A stretch of 64,000 nucleotides of DNA from Phenylobacterium sp. (GCA_017991675.1 JAGOQB010000001.1:186001-250000); one strand, 5' to 3'. Positions 31,552 through 41,449 are shown, counted from the stretch's first letter. Notes: a model not told the origin generated them from the sequence alone. Program-made: numbers and translations.

Positions 31552-33492
31552 ATGAGCGATCAGGCCACGGCGCCGCCGAAAGCCAAGGCGAAGAAGAAGG
31601 TCAAGGGCGCGAGCAAGCTCGACACAAAGACCAAGGCCGCCGCCTCGCCGCCTCCGGCGGCCGCGCCCGAGCCCGTGGGGCCCGACGCGCCTGGCGCGTC
31701 GAGCTTCGAACAGCTCAGCGCCGAACAGCGCGACATGATGGAAAAGCTCTCGACCAATCTGGCCCGTGCAGCCCTGACCGCCCAGGGCGCCATCGCCGAG
31801 GCTGCCCTGCGCCAGGCCGAGCGCCCGGCCGGACTGCAGCCCGACCCCTTCCATGTCGCCCCCGCGCTGACCGATGTCATGGGCCGCCTGATCGCCCAGC
31901 CGGACCGCCTGGTCCGGGCGCAGGCCGATCTCTTCCAGCGCTATCTGGAGCTCTGGCAGTCCGCCGCCCGTCGCGCCGGCGGCGAGACCGTCGAGCCTGT
32001 GGTGCGGCCCGAGCGCGGCGACAAACGCTTCAACGATCCGGACTGGGCTGAGAACCCGGTCTTCGACGTCATCAAGCAGTCCTACCTGCTCACCTCGAAC
32101 TGGCTGAACGGTCTGGTGGCCGAGGTCGAGGGCGCCGACCCGATGACCAAGCGCCGGGTCGAGTTCTTCATGAAGATGCTGACCGACGCCTTCTCGCCGT
32201 CCAACTTCCTGGCGTCCAATCCGGCCGCGCTGCGCGAGGCGATGGCCAGCCGCGGCGAGTCGCTGGTCAAGGGCATGGAGAACTTCGCCGCAGACCTCGC
32301 CCGCGGCGGCGGCCAGCTCGCGATCAGCCAGACCGACTATGAGATGTTCAAGATCGGCGAGAACGTCGCCACGGCGCCAGGCAAGGTCGTCTTCCAGAAC
32401 GAGATCCTGCAGCTGCTGCAGTTCGATCCCACGACCGATCAGGTCCACGAAATCCCGCTGCTGATCTTCCCGCCCTGGATCAACAAGTTCTACATCCTGG
32501 ACCTGCGGCCCGAGAACTCGATGATCCGCTGGCTGACCGACCAGGGGTTCACGGTGTTCGTCGCCTCGTGGGTGAACCCCGATCCGACCATGGCGGGCAA
32601 GACCTTCGAAGATTACATGCACCAGGGCATCTATGCGGCCACGGAGGCGGCGATGGCCCAGGCCGGCGTCGACCGCGTCAACACGGTGGGATACTGCATC
32701 GGCGGCACCCTGCTCTCCTCGTCCCTGGCGCACATGGCCGCCAAGAACGACCAGCGGATTTCATCCGCCACCTTCTTCGCGGCCCAGCAGGATTTCGCCG
32801 AGGCCGGCGACCTGCTGCTGTTCACCAACGAGGACTGGCTGGCGGACCTGGAGAAGCAGATGGACGCCGCCGGCGGCGTGCTGTCGGGCCAAGCCATGGC
32901 CGAGACCTTCAACTCGCTGCGCGCCAACGACCTGATCTGGTCGTTCTTCGTGAACAACTATCTGATGGGCAAGGAGCCCAAGCCCTTCGACCTGCTGTTC
33001 TGGAATTCCGACCAGACGCGGATGCCCAAGGCGCTGCACCTGTTCTACCTACGCAAGTTCTACGGCGAGAACGCGCTGTCGAAGGGGGAGCTGGTCCTCG
33101 ACAACGTCAAGCTCGACCTGAAGACCGTGAAGACCCCGGTCTATGTGCAGTCCTCCAAGGAGGACCACATCGCCCCGGCCCGCTCGGTCTATCGCGGCGC
33201 AAAGCTGTTCGGCGGTCCGGTGACCTTCACCCTGGCCGGGTCGGGCCACATCGCCGGCGTCATCAATGCTCCGGTGGCGAACAAGTACCAGCACTGGACC
33301 AACAGCGACCTGCCGGACTCGGTCGAACAATGGATGGGCGGCGCAACCGAGACCCCGGGCTCCTGGTGGCCGCATTGGGCGCAGTGGCTGCGGGCCAAGT
33401 CCGGCGGCCTGGTTCCGGCGCGCGATCCCGCCAAGGGCAAGTTCGCCCCTATTGAGGATGCGCCGGGCTCCTATGTGAAGGTCAAGTCGTAG
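31552..33492 (+). CDS. phaC: Class I polyhydroxyalkanoate synthase
   Basis: 646 residues from ATG 31552 (GGGAGG upstream). Lys/Ala-rich N-terminus, then the N-domain with NWLNGLVAEVEGADPMTKRRVEFFMKM. The catalytic lipase-box variant is GYCIGGT (Cys about residue 382), followed by SKEDHIAP (Asp) and GSGHIAGVINAP (His). It polymerises 3-hydroxyacyl-CoA into PHA granules. It ends 23 bp before an alpha/beta hydrolase on the same strand. Confidence 0.96.
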   Translation: MSDQATAPPKAKAKKKVKGASKLDTKTKAAASPPPAAAPEPVGPDAPGASSFEQLSAEQRDMMEKLSTNLARAALTAQGAIAEAALRQAERPAGLQPDPFHVAPALTDVMGRLIAQPDRLVRAQADLFQRYLELWQSAARRAGGETVEPVVRPERGDKRFNDPDWAENPVFDVIKQSYLLTSNWLNGLVAEVEGADPMTKRRVEFFMKMLTDAFSPSNFLASNPAALREAMASRGESLVKGMENFAADLARGGGQLAISQTDYEMFKIGENVATAPGKVVFQNEILQLLQFDPTTDQVHEIPLLIFPPWINKFYILDLRPENSMIRWLTDQGFTVFVASWVNPDPTMAGKTFEDYMHQGIYAATEAAMAQAGVDRVNTVGYCIGGTLLSSSLAHMAAKNDQRISSATFFAAQQDFAEAGDLLLFTNEDWLADLEKQMDAAGGVLSGQAMAETFNSLRANDLIWSFFVNNYLMGKEPKPFDLLFWNSDQTRMPKALHLFYLRKFYGENALSKGELVLDNVKLDLKTVKTPVYVQSSKEDHIAPARSVYRGAKLFGGPVTFTLAGSGHIAGVINAPVANKYQHWTNSDLPDSVEQWMGGATETPGSWWPHWAQWLRAKSGGLVPARDPAKGKFAPIEDAPGSYVKVKS

Positions 33493-33515
33493 GCGGCTGA
33501 GCTTTCGGGGGCGAG

Positions 33516-34466
33516 ATGATCAAGATGGTCGGGCTGGGGCTGGCGGTGTTGCTCGCCCTGTGGGTTGGCGCGGGCCTGGCGCTGGTGGCGTTGTCGGGAG
33601 CGTTCGAACCCAGCGGCCGCTATGTCGATATCGGGGGTCGCAAGCTGCGCCTCGTCTGCGCCGGGCCGAAATCCGACCAGCCGGTGATCTGGATGGAGGC
33701 CGGCGCCTGGGGCCTGGCGGCCGACTTCGCCGCCATCCAGCAGCGGCTCGCCGGCAAGGGGCTTCGATCCTGCGCCTATGACCGCGCCGGCATGGGCTTC
33801 TCCGACACCGGCCCCCAGCCCCGCGACAGCGCCGCCATCGCCGCCGACCTCGACAAGCTGATCGCCGCCTCGGGCGAAACCGGCCCGTTCGTGTTCATGG
33901 CGCATTCGATGGCCGGGCAGCACATCCGCCTCTATGCAGGCCGACATCCAGAGCAGGTCGCCGGCCTGGTGCTGCTTGAAGCCACCACCCCGGAAATGGC
34001 CGAGCGTCCGGAAGCCCAGAAGTTCCTCAACCGCGTCCAGGCCGTCGCCCGCGCGACCGCCATCGCCGGCAGCCTCGGCCTCAGCAAGGTCGCCTACTAC
34101 AAGGGCGACCGGATCGGCCTGCCGCCGCAGGGCCGCGCCGAAAAGCGCCACGCCTTCGTGTCGGGACGTCACGCGCGCACCGCCGCCGACGAGGTGCTGG
34201 CCTGGCCGCAGGGCGCCGCGCAAGCTGCGGTGACGAAACTCGATCCCGCCTGGCCGGTCGCGGTGGTCACCGCCGGGAACGCCGAGCTGATGGCCGGCTG
34301 GAACGAGGTCCGCCGTGCGCCCGAGCGCAATTCTCGCGCCGGCTACTACGAGAACGAATCCCAAGCCGGTCACGCCACCCTGCTCGGCCTCACCCACTCC
34401 GACGCCGTGCTCCGCGGCGTCGATCATGTCCTGTCGGCGCTGGCCAACCGCCCAAGTGACGGCTAG
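33516..34466 (+). CDS. Alpha/beta hydrolase, membrane-anchored or secreted
   Basis: 316 residues. N-terminal hydrophobic helix ([21 protein letters not shown]) as anchor or signal. Oxyanion region WMEAGAWGLAAD, YDRAGMGFSDTG, nucleophile Ser in AHSMAGQH, and a C-terminal GHATLLG His. Probably hydrolyses an ester or lactone; the substrate is not evident. Downstream of phaC on the same strand; its stop overlaps the convergent phosphatase gene by 4 bp. Confidence 0.85.
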   Translation: MIKMVGLGLAVLLALWVGAGLALVALSGAFEPSGRYVDIGGRKLRLVCAGPKSDQPVIWMEAGAWGLAADFAAIQQRLAGKGLRSCAYDRAGMGFSDTGPQPRDSAAIAADLDKLIAASGETGPFVFMAHSMAGQHIRLYAGRHPEQVAGLVLLEATTPEMAERPEAQKFLNRVQAVARATAIAGSLGLSKVAYYKGDRIGLPPQGRAEKRHAFVSGRHARTAADEVLAWPQGAAQAAVTKLDPAWPVAVVTAGNAELMAGWNEVRRAPERNSRAGYYENESQAGHATLLGLTHSDAVLRGVDHVLSALANRPSDG

Positions 34467-35041
34467 TCGGAAATCGCCTGCCAGGTCCGCTGGATGGTCA
34501 GCGTATCGCGCTCGATCTCCAGCCAGCAACCGCCGCCTGGATGCGCGGGCCGGTCTTCGCGCCCGATCTCGACACCCTGGAGGTGGGCCGTCAGCAGGCG
34601 CCCGACGCCGCCATGCGAGACCACCAGCAGGTCGCCCCGTCTCGGTTCGTGCTGCGCCAGACGCCTGACTGCGCCCACGATCCTGGCCTGCGCGGCGCGC
34701 GCCGTCTCCCAGCCCCGAACGCTCTCGTCAGGTCGGGCGAAGAAGACCTCGACCACCTCCCAGAATTCGGGCGGCGCGAGATAGCCCGTCGAGGCGCGAT
34801 CATTCTCGCCAAGTTCGGGATCGACCCGCTGCGGGATGTCGAGCGCCGCCGCGGCGATGGCCGCGCCGTCGGTCGCCTTTCGCTCGGTGCTCGAATAGAC
34901 CGCCACGACGCCCCGGACAGCCTCCTGGCCGATGAAGCGCTCCATCCGCCGCCGGCCGACCTCCGACAGCCCCCACTCGGTGATCGGCGTCGCCGGATCG
35001 ATGATCACTTCGGGGTGGGTCAGGAAATAGATGGTCGCCAT
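34463..35041 (-). CDS. Histidine-phosphatase superfamily protein (degenerate first motif)
   Basis: 192 residues. It begins MATIYFLTHPEVII, where the usual catalytic RHG is T-H-P: the His is present but the Arg and Gly are changed. The second half has VVSHGGVGRLLTAHLQG, the conserved SHG block. It resembles phosphoglycerate-mutase-like proteins, so activity may be altered or lost. It overlaps the convergent hydrolase end by four bases. Confidence 0.8.
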   Translation of the reverse strand: MATIYFLTHPEVIIDPATPITEWGLSEVGRRRMERFIGQEAVRGVVAVYSSTERKATDGAAIAAAALDIPQRVDPELGENDRASTGYLAPPEFWEVVEVFFARPDESVRGWETARAAQARIVGAVRRLAQHEPRRGDLLVVSHGGVGRLLTAHLQGVEIGREDRPAHPGGGCWLEIERDTLTIQRTWQAISD

Positions 35042-35051
35042 GCCGCCCAGA

Positions 35052-35534
35052 CTAGGCAGGCGTGAACCTCAGCGCATCGCCGTTGTTGCAATAGCGTAGC
35101 CCGGTCGGACGCGGGCCATCCGGGAACACGTGCCCCTGGTGACCGAGGCATCGTGCGCAGTGATACTCCGTCCGCGGCACGCCGATGGCGAAGTCGGTCT
35201 TCTTGCCCAGGGCCCCCTTGATGGCCGTGTAGAAGCTGGGCCAGCCGGTGCCGCTTTCGAACTTCCACTGGGATACGAACAACGGCAGCGCGCAGCCGGC
35301 GCAGACATAGGTTCCCTTCCGCTTTTCCTTGTTCAGCGGACTGGTGCCGGCCATCTCCGTCGCCTCCCGGCGCAGGACGTTATAGGTCGGAGCGTCGAGC
35401 CGCCGGCGCCAATCGGCGTCAGACAACTTACGCCATGGCGAGGCGGCGTAGGGATCCTCAGCAGCAGCGGCTATGGCCGGGACGCACACCAAGGCCGATC
35501 CCATCAGAAAGGCGCGTCGGTCGATCTTGCTCAT
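35052..35534 (-). CDS. msrB: Peptide-methionine (R)-S-oxide reductase, exported
   Basis: 160 residues. N-terminal Tat-like signal DRRAFLMGSALVCVPAIAAAA (residues 5-25). Zinc cysteines CAGC and CARC, substrate motif SGTGWPSF and the catalytic RYCNNGDALRF. It repairs oxidised methionine in periplasmic proteins. It ends 10 bp before the histidine-phosphatase start, same strand. Confidence 0.93.
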   Translation of the reverse strand: MSKIDRRAFLMGSALVCVPAIAAAAEDPYAASPWRKLSDADWRRRLDAPTYNVLRREATEMAGTSPLNKEKRKGTYVCAGCALPLFVSQWKFESGTGWPSFYTAIKGALGKKTDFAIGVPRTEYHCARCLGHQGHVFPDGPRPTGLRYCNNGDALRFTPA

Positions 35535-35573
35535 GCCAGGAGATACGGCGCTCTCCCTTCGGCGGATGCAAGC

Positions 35574-36014
35574 TCAGCGGCCAGGCCAGGCGTAGCGAGC
35601 GTCAGGCTCCTTCTCGCGGTTGCCCTGGCCGTCGGTCAGTTCGACCAGCACCCACCCGCGATCTTCGTAGAACTTCCGCGCCCGGGCGTTCTTCTGAAAG
35701 GTCCAAAGCTCGCGCGCCGAACCATCCTCCAGCGCCTTCGCCATCAGCGCCGGCCCGATGCCCCGCCCCTGATAGGCCGGCAGCACGTAGAGATGCTCAA
35801 GCCAGCCGGGATGGAAGGCGACATAGGCCACCGGCTGGCCGTCCACCTCTGCGATCCAGGTCTCGTTCTCCGGCAGCAGGACGGTCTCGAAGAACGTCAG
35901 CGCGCCGTTGATATCGGGATCGACGGGCAGGAACGGCAGGGAGGCCAGATTGGCCTCCCGCTGGACCATCGCGCAGGTCGATGCGTCCGAAACGCTGGCC
36001 CGCCGCAGGATCAC
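35574..36014 (-). CDS. GNAT N-acetyltransferase
   Basis: 146 residues from GTG 36014, whose GTG overlaps the TGA of argC (36011-36013). GNAT core: [20 protein letters not shown] (acetyl-CoA-binding Q/RxxGxG/A) and C-terminal [23 protein letters not shown]. Probably acetylates a small molecule or protein; target unknown. Cotranscribed with argC. Confidence 0.88.
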   Translation of the reverse strand: MILRRASVSDASTCAMVQREANLASLPFLPVDPDINGALTFFETVLLPENETWIAEVDGQPVAYVAFHPGWLEHLYVLPAYQGRGIGPALMAKALEDGSARELWTFQKNARARKFYEDRGWVLVELTDGQGNREKEPDARYAWPGR

Positions 36015-36988
36015 AGGCCCTCGCCTTCCGGCAGGCCGAGCATGATGTTGAGGTTCTGAACCGCGGCCCCGGACGCGCCCTTGCCGAGGTTGTCCAACAG
36101 GGCGACCAGCCGGACCTGGCCGCGGTCCTCGTTTCCGAAGACGAACAGTTTCATCCGATTGGTCCCGTTCATCGCCTCGGGATCGAGCGCCGTGTTGTAT
36201 CCGGCCGCGCCGGCGCGCGCCTTCTGCAGGTCCGCGCACTCGTCGGCCGAGGCGACCTCGACGAACGTCTCCCCCTGATAGGCGGCGGCGAGCGCCTGGC
36301 GCAGGGCCTCGGGCGCGGGCTTGCCGGGCAGCGCCCAGAGCTGGAGCGGAACCTCGACGATCATCCCCTGGGCATAGCGGCCGACCGACGGCGCGAACAG
36401 CGGCGGATGGGCGAGCCCCCCATAGGCCTGCATCTCGCCCACGTGCTTGTGCTGAAGCGTCAGGCCGTAGGTGCGGTAGGCGTCGTTCGTCCCCTGCGGC
36501 GCAGGCGCTTCGAACTCGGCGATCAGGCCCTTGCCTCCCCCGGAATAACCCGAGATGGCGTTGACGGTGACCGGAAAGTCAGTCGGCAGCAGGCCGGCCG
36601 CCGTCAGCGGCCGCACGAGCCCGATGAAGCCGGTCGGATAGCAGCCAGGATTGCTGACCCGGGTCGACTCGGCGATGGCCGCGCGCTGCGCCTTGTCCAT
36701 CTCGGCGAAGCCATAGGTCCAGTCCGGCGCGGTCCGGAAGGCGGTCGAGGCGTCGATCACCTTCACGCTGTTGGACGTCACCATCCCGACCGCTTCCTTG
36801 GCCGCGTCGTCGGGCAGGCAGAGGATGACCGCGTCCACACCGTTCAGCAGCTCCGCGCGCGCGTCGGCGTCCTTGCGACGAGCCGGATCAATCGAAACGA
36901 TCTCCAGATCGCGGCGGCCTTCCAGCCGCTGCCGGATCTGCAGGCCGGTGGTGCCGGCTTCGCCATCGATGAAGACTGTGTGGGCCAT
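36011..36988 (-). CDS. argC: N-acetyl-gamma-glutamyl-phosphate reductase
   Basis: 325 residues. Short (type 2) Arg[19 protein letters not shown] at the NADP fold, [16 protein letters not shown], and the catalytic-Cys [13 protein letters not shown]. It reduces acetylglutamyl phosphate in arginine synthesis. It is 90 bp downstream of rpsI, with the terminator at 37012-37053 between them. Confidence 0.95.
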   Translation of the reverse strand: MAHTVFIDGEAGTTGLQIRQRLEGRRDLEIVSIDPARRKDADARAELLNGVDAVILCLPDDAAKEAVGMVTSNSVKVIDASTAFRTAPDWTYGFAEMDKAQRAAIAESTRVSNPGCYPTGFIGLVRPLTAAGLLPTDFPVTVNAISGYSGGGKGLIAEFEAPAPQGTNDAYRTYGLTLQHKHVGEMQAYGGLAHPPLFAPSVGRYAQGMIVEVPLQLWALPGKPAPEALRQALAAAYQGETFVEVASADECADLQKARAGAAGYNTALDPEAMNGTNRMKLFVFGNEDRGQVRLVALLDNLGKGASGAAVQNLNIMLGLPEGEGL

Positions 36989-37011
36989 GGTCGGGAATCC
37001 AGAAATTCGGG

Positions 37012-37053
37012 CCGAAAAACAGAAAGGGCGCCTCGGTTGCCCGAAGCGCCCTT
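37012..37053 (-). terminator. Terminator of the rplM-rpsI operon
   Basis: Minus-strand stem AAGGGCGCTTCGG / CCGAGGCGCCCTT (37041-37053 and 37024-37036) with a 4-nt loop, followed by TCTGTTTTT (37015-37023). Strong intrinsic terminator directly after rpsI; some read-through to argC is possible. Confidence 0.85.
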
Positions 37054-37078
37054 CCCAAACGCGAGTGCTCGCGCGCGG

Positions 37079-37549
37079 TTAGCGCTTCGAGAACTGGAAG
37101 CTGCGGCGGGCCTTGGCCTTGCCGTACTTCTTACGCTCGACCACGCGGCTGTCGCGGGTCAGGAAGCCGTGCGGCTTCAGGACCGGACGCAGGGCCGGCT
37201 CGTAATAGGTCAGAGCCTTGGACAGGCCGTGGCGGATGGCGCCGGCTTGGCCCGACAGGCCCGAGCCTTCGACCGAGACGATGACGTCGAACTGGCCGAC
37301 GCGGTCGGTCACTTGGAACGGCTGAGCGATCATCATACGCAGCACCGGGCGAGCGAAGTACACTTCCTGGTCGCGGCCGTTGATCGTGATCGTGCCCTTG
37401 CCGGGCTTGATCCAGACCTTGGCGATCGCGTTCTTGCGCTTGCCGGTCGCATAGGCGCGGCCTTGAGCGTCGATCTTCGGCTCGGCCGGCGCGGCTTGCG
37501 GGTTGGACGAGAGGCCTTGCAGGGCCTCGAAACCTTGGGTCTCGGACAT
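37079..37549 (-). CDS. rpsI: 30S ribosomal protein S9
   Basis: 156 residues. Typical S9 with [19 protein letters not shown], the [17 protein letters not shown] block and the basic C-terminal tail ending FQFSKR. The N-terminal 27 residues are a proteobacterial extension. It is 5 bp after rplM on the minus strand. Confidence 0.97.
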   Translation of the reverse strand: MSETQGFEALQGLSSNPQAAPAEPKIDAQGRAYATGKRKNAIAKVWIKPGKGTITINGRDQEVYFARPVLRMMIAQPFQVTDRVGQFDVIVSVEGSGLSGQAGAIRHGLSKALTYYEPALRPVLKPHGFLTRDSRVVERKKYGKAKARRSFQFSKR

Positions 37550-37554
37550 CTGTC

Positions 37555-38028
37555 TTACAGGCTCCGCACGTTCTTGGCGTTCAGCGAAGCGAACGCGATG
37601 GTCTCGGGGTTCTGCGCTTCGTGCGGATGCTCGCCGGCATTGTAGATGCGCAGGTGCGTCATCTGCTTGCGGGCCAGCGGGCTTTCCTTCGGCAGCATGC
37701 GCTCAACGGCCTTTTCCAGGATGCGCTCCGGATACTTGCCGCCGAGGATCTTGTCCGCGGTGCGTTCCTTGATGCCGCCCGCATAGCCGGTGTGCCAGTA
37801 GTAGGTCTTGTCCTGCAGCTTCTTGCCGGTGAACTTCACCTTGTCGGCGTTGACCACGACGACATAGTCGCCGCAATCGACGTGCGGGGTGTAGTCCGGG
37901 CGGTGCTTGCCGCGAAGACGCATGGCGATGAACGAAGCGAGACGGCCGACCACGGCGTTCTCTGCATCGATCACGATCCACTTCTTCTCGACGTCGGCGG
38001 GCTTCAGCGAAGCCGTCGTCTTCATCAT
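37555..38028 (-). CDS. rplM: 50S ribosomal protein L13
   Basis: 157 residues. L13 signatures: [41 protein letters not shown], and [24 protein letters not shown]. First gene of the operon with rpsI; a TTGACA promoter lies upstream at 38082-38110. Confidence 0.97.
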   Translation of the reverse strand: MMKTTASLKPADVEKKWIVIDAENAVVGRLASFIAMRLRGKHRPDYTPHVDCGDYVVVVNADKVKFTGKKLQDKTYYWHTGYAGGIKERTADKILGGKYPERILEKAVERMLPKESPLARKQMTHLRIYNAGEHPHEAQNPETIAFASLNAKNVRSL

Positions 38029-38081
38029 GGGAACGGGTCCGTTAGGTTGGCGGGACGAGAAAGGTCCCGGCGAGGGCGCGG

Positions 38082-38110
38082 CTAGTACGGGGTTACCACG
38101 CGCCTGTCAA
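38082..38110 (-). promoter_or_regulatory. rplM promoter
   Basis: Minus-strand TTGACA (38105-38110), a 17-bp spacer and TACTAG (38082-38087), about 54 bp upstream of the rplM ATG. Matches a housekeeping sigma promoter. Confidence 0.65.
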
Positions 38111-38166
38111 CACCGATTGCAACGCTCCCGGCGCAATGCGTTGCTCCGCAAGGCTTTGCTGCGATT

Positions 38167-38180
38167 GGTATTATGATACC
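38167..38180. promoter_or_regulatory. Palindrome upstream of the PhoX-type gene
   Basis: GGTAT-TATG-ATACC, 66 bp upstream of the ATG at 38246, in an AT-rich pocket between divergent rplM and the phosphatase gene. A GntR/TetR-style operator is possible; no regulator is linked. Confidence 0.3.
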
Positions 38181-38245
38181 GTCACTTTCCGCACTCAAGC
38201 TTCTATGGTCCTCGCCTGTCCCACAGCCTAGCTGGAAAGCCCACC

Positions 38246-39682
38246 ATGTTCGCGTCGCGTCGCCAGTTCCTTCAGACCGCAGCCGCCTCCGCCGCCTTCG
38301 CCGGGCTGGCGCGCTACGCCAACGCCCAGGTCACCGCCGGCGCGGAAGGCTACTCCAACCCTGGCTACGCCAGCGAGGTCGCCGGATATGGTCCGTTGCA
38401 CCGCGACCCGGCCGAGATCTTCGATCTGCCCGAAGGCTTCTCCTACAAGGTGATCTCCCGCGCGGGCGACCGCATGGACGACGGACTGATCGCAGCCGGC
38501 AAGATGGACGGCATGGGCTGCTTCCCGGCCGGCCGCAATCGGGTCGCCCTGGTCCGCAACCACGAAATCAGCCCGCCTCCCCGCGACATCCAGATCACCG
38601 CCTTCGGAGAAAACCGCAGCCTGGCGGGGAAGATCTCCGCGGCCGATCTCTACGACACCGACACCGAAGGTCTGCCGCTCGGCGGCGGAACCAGCACCCT
38701 GCTCTATGACCTGAAAACCCAGGAACTGAAGGCGCAGCACCTCAGCCTGGCCGGGTCGGCGGTCAACTGCGCGGGCGGCGTGACGCCGTGGGGCTCGTGG
38801 CTGACCTGCGAGGAGACCCTCGTGAAGGCTGGTCAAGGCGTGAAGAAGGATCACGGCTGGGTCTTCGAGGTGCCGTCCCGCTTGCGCGGCCTGGCTGACC
38901 CGGTGGCGATCACCGGCATGGGGCGCTTCAAGCATGAGGCCTGCGCGATCGATCCGCGCACGGGCGTGATCTACATGACCGAGGACGAGATCGACGGCAA
39001 AGGGTTGTTCTACCGCTACCTGCCCAACGACCGACGCAAGCTGCAGGCCGGCGGCCGACTGCAGGCCCTGGCCGTGGTCGGCGAAGGCGATCCGCGCAAC
39101 TGGGACGCGGTGTCCTGGAAACAAGGCGACTGGCGCAATGTTCGCTGGGTCGACCTGGACGGCGTCGACAACCCCAACAACGACCTGCGTCAGCGCGGCA
39201 AGGCGGCCGGCGCCTCGTGGTTCGCCCGTGGCGAAGGCATCTTCTTCGGCCAAGGCGAGCTCTACTTCACCTGCACCAGCGGCGGACCGAAGTACCATGG
39301 CCAGGTCATGCGCTACGTCCCCAGCCAGCACGAAGGCCAGGCCGGCGAAGTCGACGAGCCCGGCCGCCTGCAGTTGTTCGTCGAGCCGTCAGACATCCGG
39401 GTCATGGAGATGGCCGACAACCTCGCCATCTCGCCCTGGGGGCACATCGTCACCTGCGAGGACAAGATCGGCGGCACCAACTACCTGCGCGCCATCACGC
39501 CCCAGGGGCAAATCTACACCATCGGCCGCAACGCCCAGACCCTGCCGGGCGCGAAGATCCGTGGCACATCTGAACTGGCCGGCGTCTGCTTCTCGCCGGA
39601 CGGGTCGACCCTGTTCGTCAACATCTACAGCCCGGGCTGCACCCTGGCGGTCACCGGCCCCTGGCGGTCCTTCAGGGCCTAG
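38246..39682 (+). CDS. PhoX-family (DUF839) phosphatase, Tat-exported
   Basis: 478 residues. N-terminal Tat signal SRRQFLQTAAASAAFAGL (residues 4-24). The PhoX beta-propeller has metal motifs in GRFKHEACAIDPRTGVIYMTEDE, VALVRNHEISPP and the C-terminal NLAISPWGHIVTCED and LAGVCFSPDGSTLFVNIYSPG. It is predicted to be a periplasmic Ca/Fe alkaline phosphatase. It stands alone and is followed by a large inverted repeat. Confidence 0.9.
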   Translation: MFASRRQFLQTAAASAAFAGLARYANAQVTAGAEGYSNPGYASEVAGYGPLHRDPAEIFDLPEGFSYKVISRAGDRMDDGLIAAGKMDGMGCFPAGRNRVALVRNHEISPPPRDIQITAFGENRSLAGKISAADLYDTDTEGLPLGGGTSTLLYDLKTQELKAQHLSLAGSAVNCAGGVTPWGSWLTCEETLVKAGQGVKKDHGWVFEVPSRLRGLADPVAITGMGRFKHEACAIDPRTGVIYMTEDEIDGKGLFYRYLPNDRRKLQAGGRLQALAVVGEGDPRNWDAVSWKQGDWRNVRWVDLDGVDNPNNDLRQRGKAAGASWFARGEGIFFGQGELYFTCTSGGPKYHGQVMRYVPSQHEGQAGEVDEPGRLQLFVEPSDIRVMEMADNLAISPWGHIVTCEDKIGGTNYLRAITPQGQIYTIGRNAQTLPGAKIRGTSELAGVCFSPDGSTLFVNIYSPGCTLAVTGPWRSFRA

Positions 39683-39731
39683 AGCCCTTCCCACTCACGA
39701 TGGATCATCTTGAGTGGGCAAGAAGGGCTCT
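39681..39731. terminator. Long inverted repeat after the PhoX-type gene
   Basis: AGAGCCCTTCCCACTCA (39681-39697) pairs with the right arm ending AAGGGCTCT (to 39731); the right arm carries 4 extra bases. The loop is 13 bp. It overlaps the stop codon and lies between convergent phoX-type and ctaA genes. No strong T-run, so it may be a rho-independent-like barrier or a dispersed repeat. Confidence 0.55.
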
Positions 39732-39793
39732 AAGCTCAAGGAAACGCCCCGGTTCATCCCGGCCGGCTTGATTCAAGCCGACCGGGACAGAGT

Positions 39794-40825
39794 CTAGGGG
39801 CGGCGCACGCGCCAGGCGAAGGCCACCGCCAGCGACAGCACCAGGGCGGCCGTCACCTGGTGCGCCATCCCGAGCCACACGGGAACCCCCGCGATCAAGG
39901 TGGCGACGCCCAGCAGCGCCTGCAGCACGATCGCCGCGCCAGTGGCCAGGGCCAGCAGCTTGGCCTCGCCCGGCAGATAGCGCGAGCGCCAGGCCACCCA
40001 GGCCATGGCGACCCCGACCGCGGTCAGCAGGTAGGCGACGATCCGATGGTTGAACTGCACGGCCGCCTGGCTGTGCGCCAGGGTGCCCCACAGGCCATCG
40101 CCGCTGTAGTCGGCCGGGAACAGGGCCCCGTTCATCAACGGCCAGTCGTTGTAGACGAAGCCCGCGTCGGTTCCGGCCACCAGCGCCCCGAGCAGGATCT
40201 GAAAGAAGATCAGTCCGATCAGCGCCAGACCGCCACGGGTCCAGGGACTGGGGACCGTCTGGCGGGCCGCGCCCGACCAGGCGTCCAGCGCGGTCCAGAC
40301 CAAGGCCCCCAGCAGCGCGAAGGCCAGCCCCAGATGGATCGCCAGACGCTCGGGCGCGACCGACACTCGATCGACCAGGCCGCTGACCACCATCCACCAG
40401 CCGACCGCCCCCTGCAGCCCGCCCAAGAGGAAGAGGCCAGCGCAGCGCACGATCAGCCGCCTGGGCATCTCGCGGCGGATCAGGAAGTAGGCGAACGGCA
40501 AGGCGAAGGCTGCGCCGACCAGGCGTCCCAGCAGCCGGTGGCTCCACTCCCACCAGTAGATCGCCTTGAAGGCTTCAAGGGTCATGCCCTTGTTGACCTG
40601 CTGGTACTGGGGAATGGCCTTGTAGAGCGCAAACTCGTCAGCCCAGTCCTGCGCCGACATGGGCGGCAGCGCGCCGGTGACCGGCTTCCACTGCGTAATC
40701 GACAGGCCGGAATCGGTCAGGCGCGTCGCGCCCCCGACGACCACCATCGCCAGCACCAGGGCGGCCACGATGAACAGCCAAACCGCGACCGGACGTGACC
40801 GATCGGAACGAAGAAACGAGGTCAT
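39794..40825 (-). CDS. ctaA: Heme A synthase
   Basis: 343 residues with about eight transmembrane helices. CtaA/Cox15 motifs: [30 protein letters not shown] (heme-ligand His), [10 protein letters not shown] and [10 protein letters not shown], then [12 protein letters not shown]. It oxidises heme O to heme A for cytochrome oxidase in the inner membrane. Followed on the minus strand by no coupled gene. Confidence 0.95.
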   Translation of the reverse strand: MTSFLRSDRSRPVAVWLFIVAALVLAMVVVGGATRLTDSGLSITQWKPVTGALPPMSAQDWADEFALYKAIPQYQQVNKGMTLEAFKAIYWWEWSHRLLGRLVGAAFALPFAYFLIRREMPRRLIVRCAGLFLLGGLQGAVGWWMVVSGLVDRVSVAPERLAIHLGLAFALLGALVWTALDAWSGAARQTVPSPWTRGGLALIGLIFFQILLGALVAGTDAGFVYNDWPLMNGALFPADYSGDGLWGTLAHSQAAVQFNHRIVAYLLTAVGVAMAWVAWRSRYLPGEAKLLALATGAAIVLQALLGVATLIAGVPVWLGMAHQVTAALVLSLAVAFAWRVRRP

Positions 40826-40963
40826 GACTTAAAGTTCAGGCTCTTCAGGGCGTTCTTACGGCGATCCGCTATCGGAGATCGCGCCGCAGGTCCATGCTCG
40901 GAAGGCGGAACCACGGAAGCTTGACCGCATTTGGTGAGTGGGACTCAACCAGAGGGCACAATC

Positions 40964-41212
40964 ATGCAAGGCGTGGGTATCATCGGCTGGATCATCATCG
41001 GCATCGCCGCCGGATTCGTCGCTGAGAAGGTGATGAAGCGGGACCATGGATTGATGACGAACCTGCTCGTCGGGGTGGTCGGGGCCTTGCTCGGCGGCTG
41101 GCTGGCAAACCTGATCGGCTTCAGCTTCGGCGGCTGGATCGGCAGTTTCATCGTCGCCTCGATCGGCGCGATCCTGCTTCTCTTCCTCCTGGGCCTCATC
41201 AAGAAGCGCTAG
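40964..41212 (+). CDS. GlsB/YeaQ/YmgE-type membrane protein
   Basis: 82 residues, ATG 40964. Three hydrophobic segments with Gly-rich turns (GIIGWIIIGIAAGFVAEK, LLVGVVGALLGGWLANLIG, FIVASIGAILLLFLLGLI), the transglycosylase-associated protein family. Its stress-related role is poorly defined. The small next gene starts 39 bp later on the same strand. Confidence 0.88.
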   Translation: MQGVGIIGWIIIGIAAGFVAEKVMKRDHGLMTNLLVGVVGALLGGWLANLIGFSFGGWIGSFIVASIGAILLLFLLGLIKKR

Positions 41213-41251
41213 GGGCTTAACGGAACGCGCGCCGGCGCCTATAGGCATGGC

Positions 41252-41449
41252 ATGAGCGCGCGCGTCCGGAAGTTCATCGGTGGCATCGGTATCGTCCTGT
41301 TCCTGGGATTCTACGCCTGGATCATGACGATGATCGGCGAGCGGCTGCCCGATCACTGGGCCGCCCAGCTGGCCTTCTACGGAATCGGCGGCCTCGCCTG
41401 GGGCGTGCCGATTCTGCCGCTGATCAGCTGGATGAACCGCGGCCGGTAG
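41252..41449 (+). CDS. DUF2842 small membrane protein
   Basis: 65 residues, two predicted helices (IGIVLFLGFYAWIMTMIGE and LAFYGIGGLAWGVPILPLI) and a C-terminal SWMNR, the DUF2842 pattern restricted to alphaproteobacteria. Function unknown. Confidence 0.8.
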   Translation: MSARVRKFIGGIGIVLFLGFYAWIMTMIGERLPDHWAAQLAFYGIGGLAWGVPILPLISWMNRGR

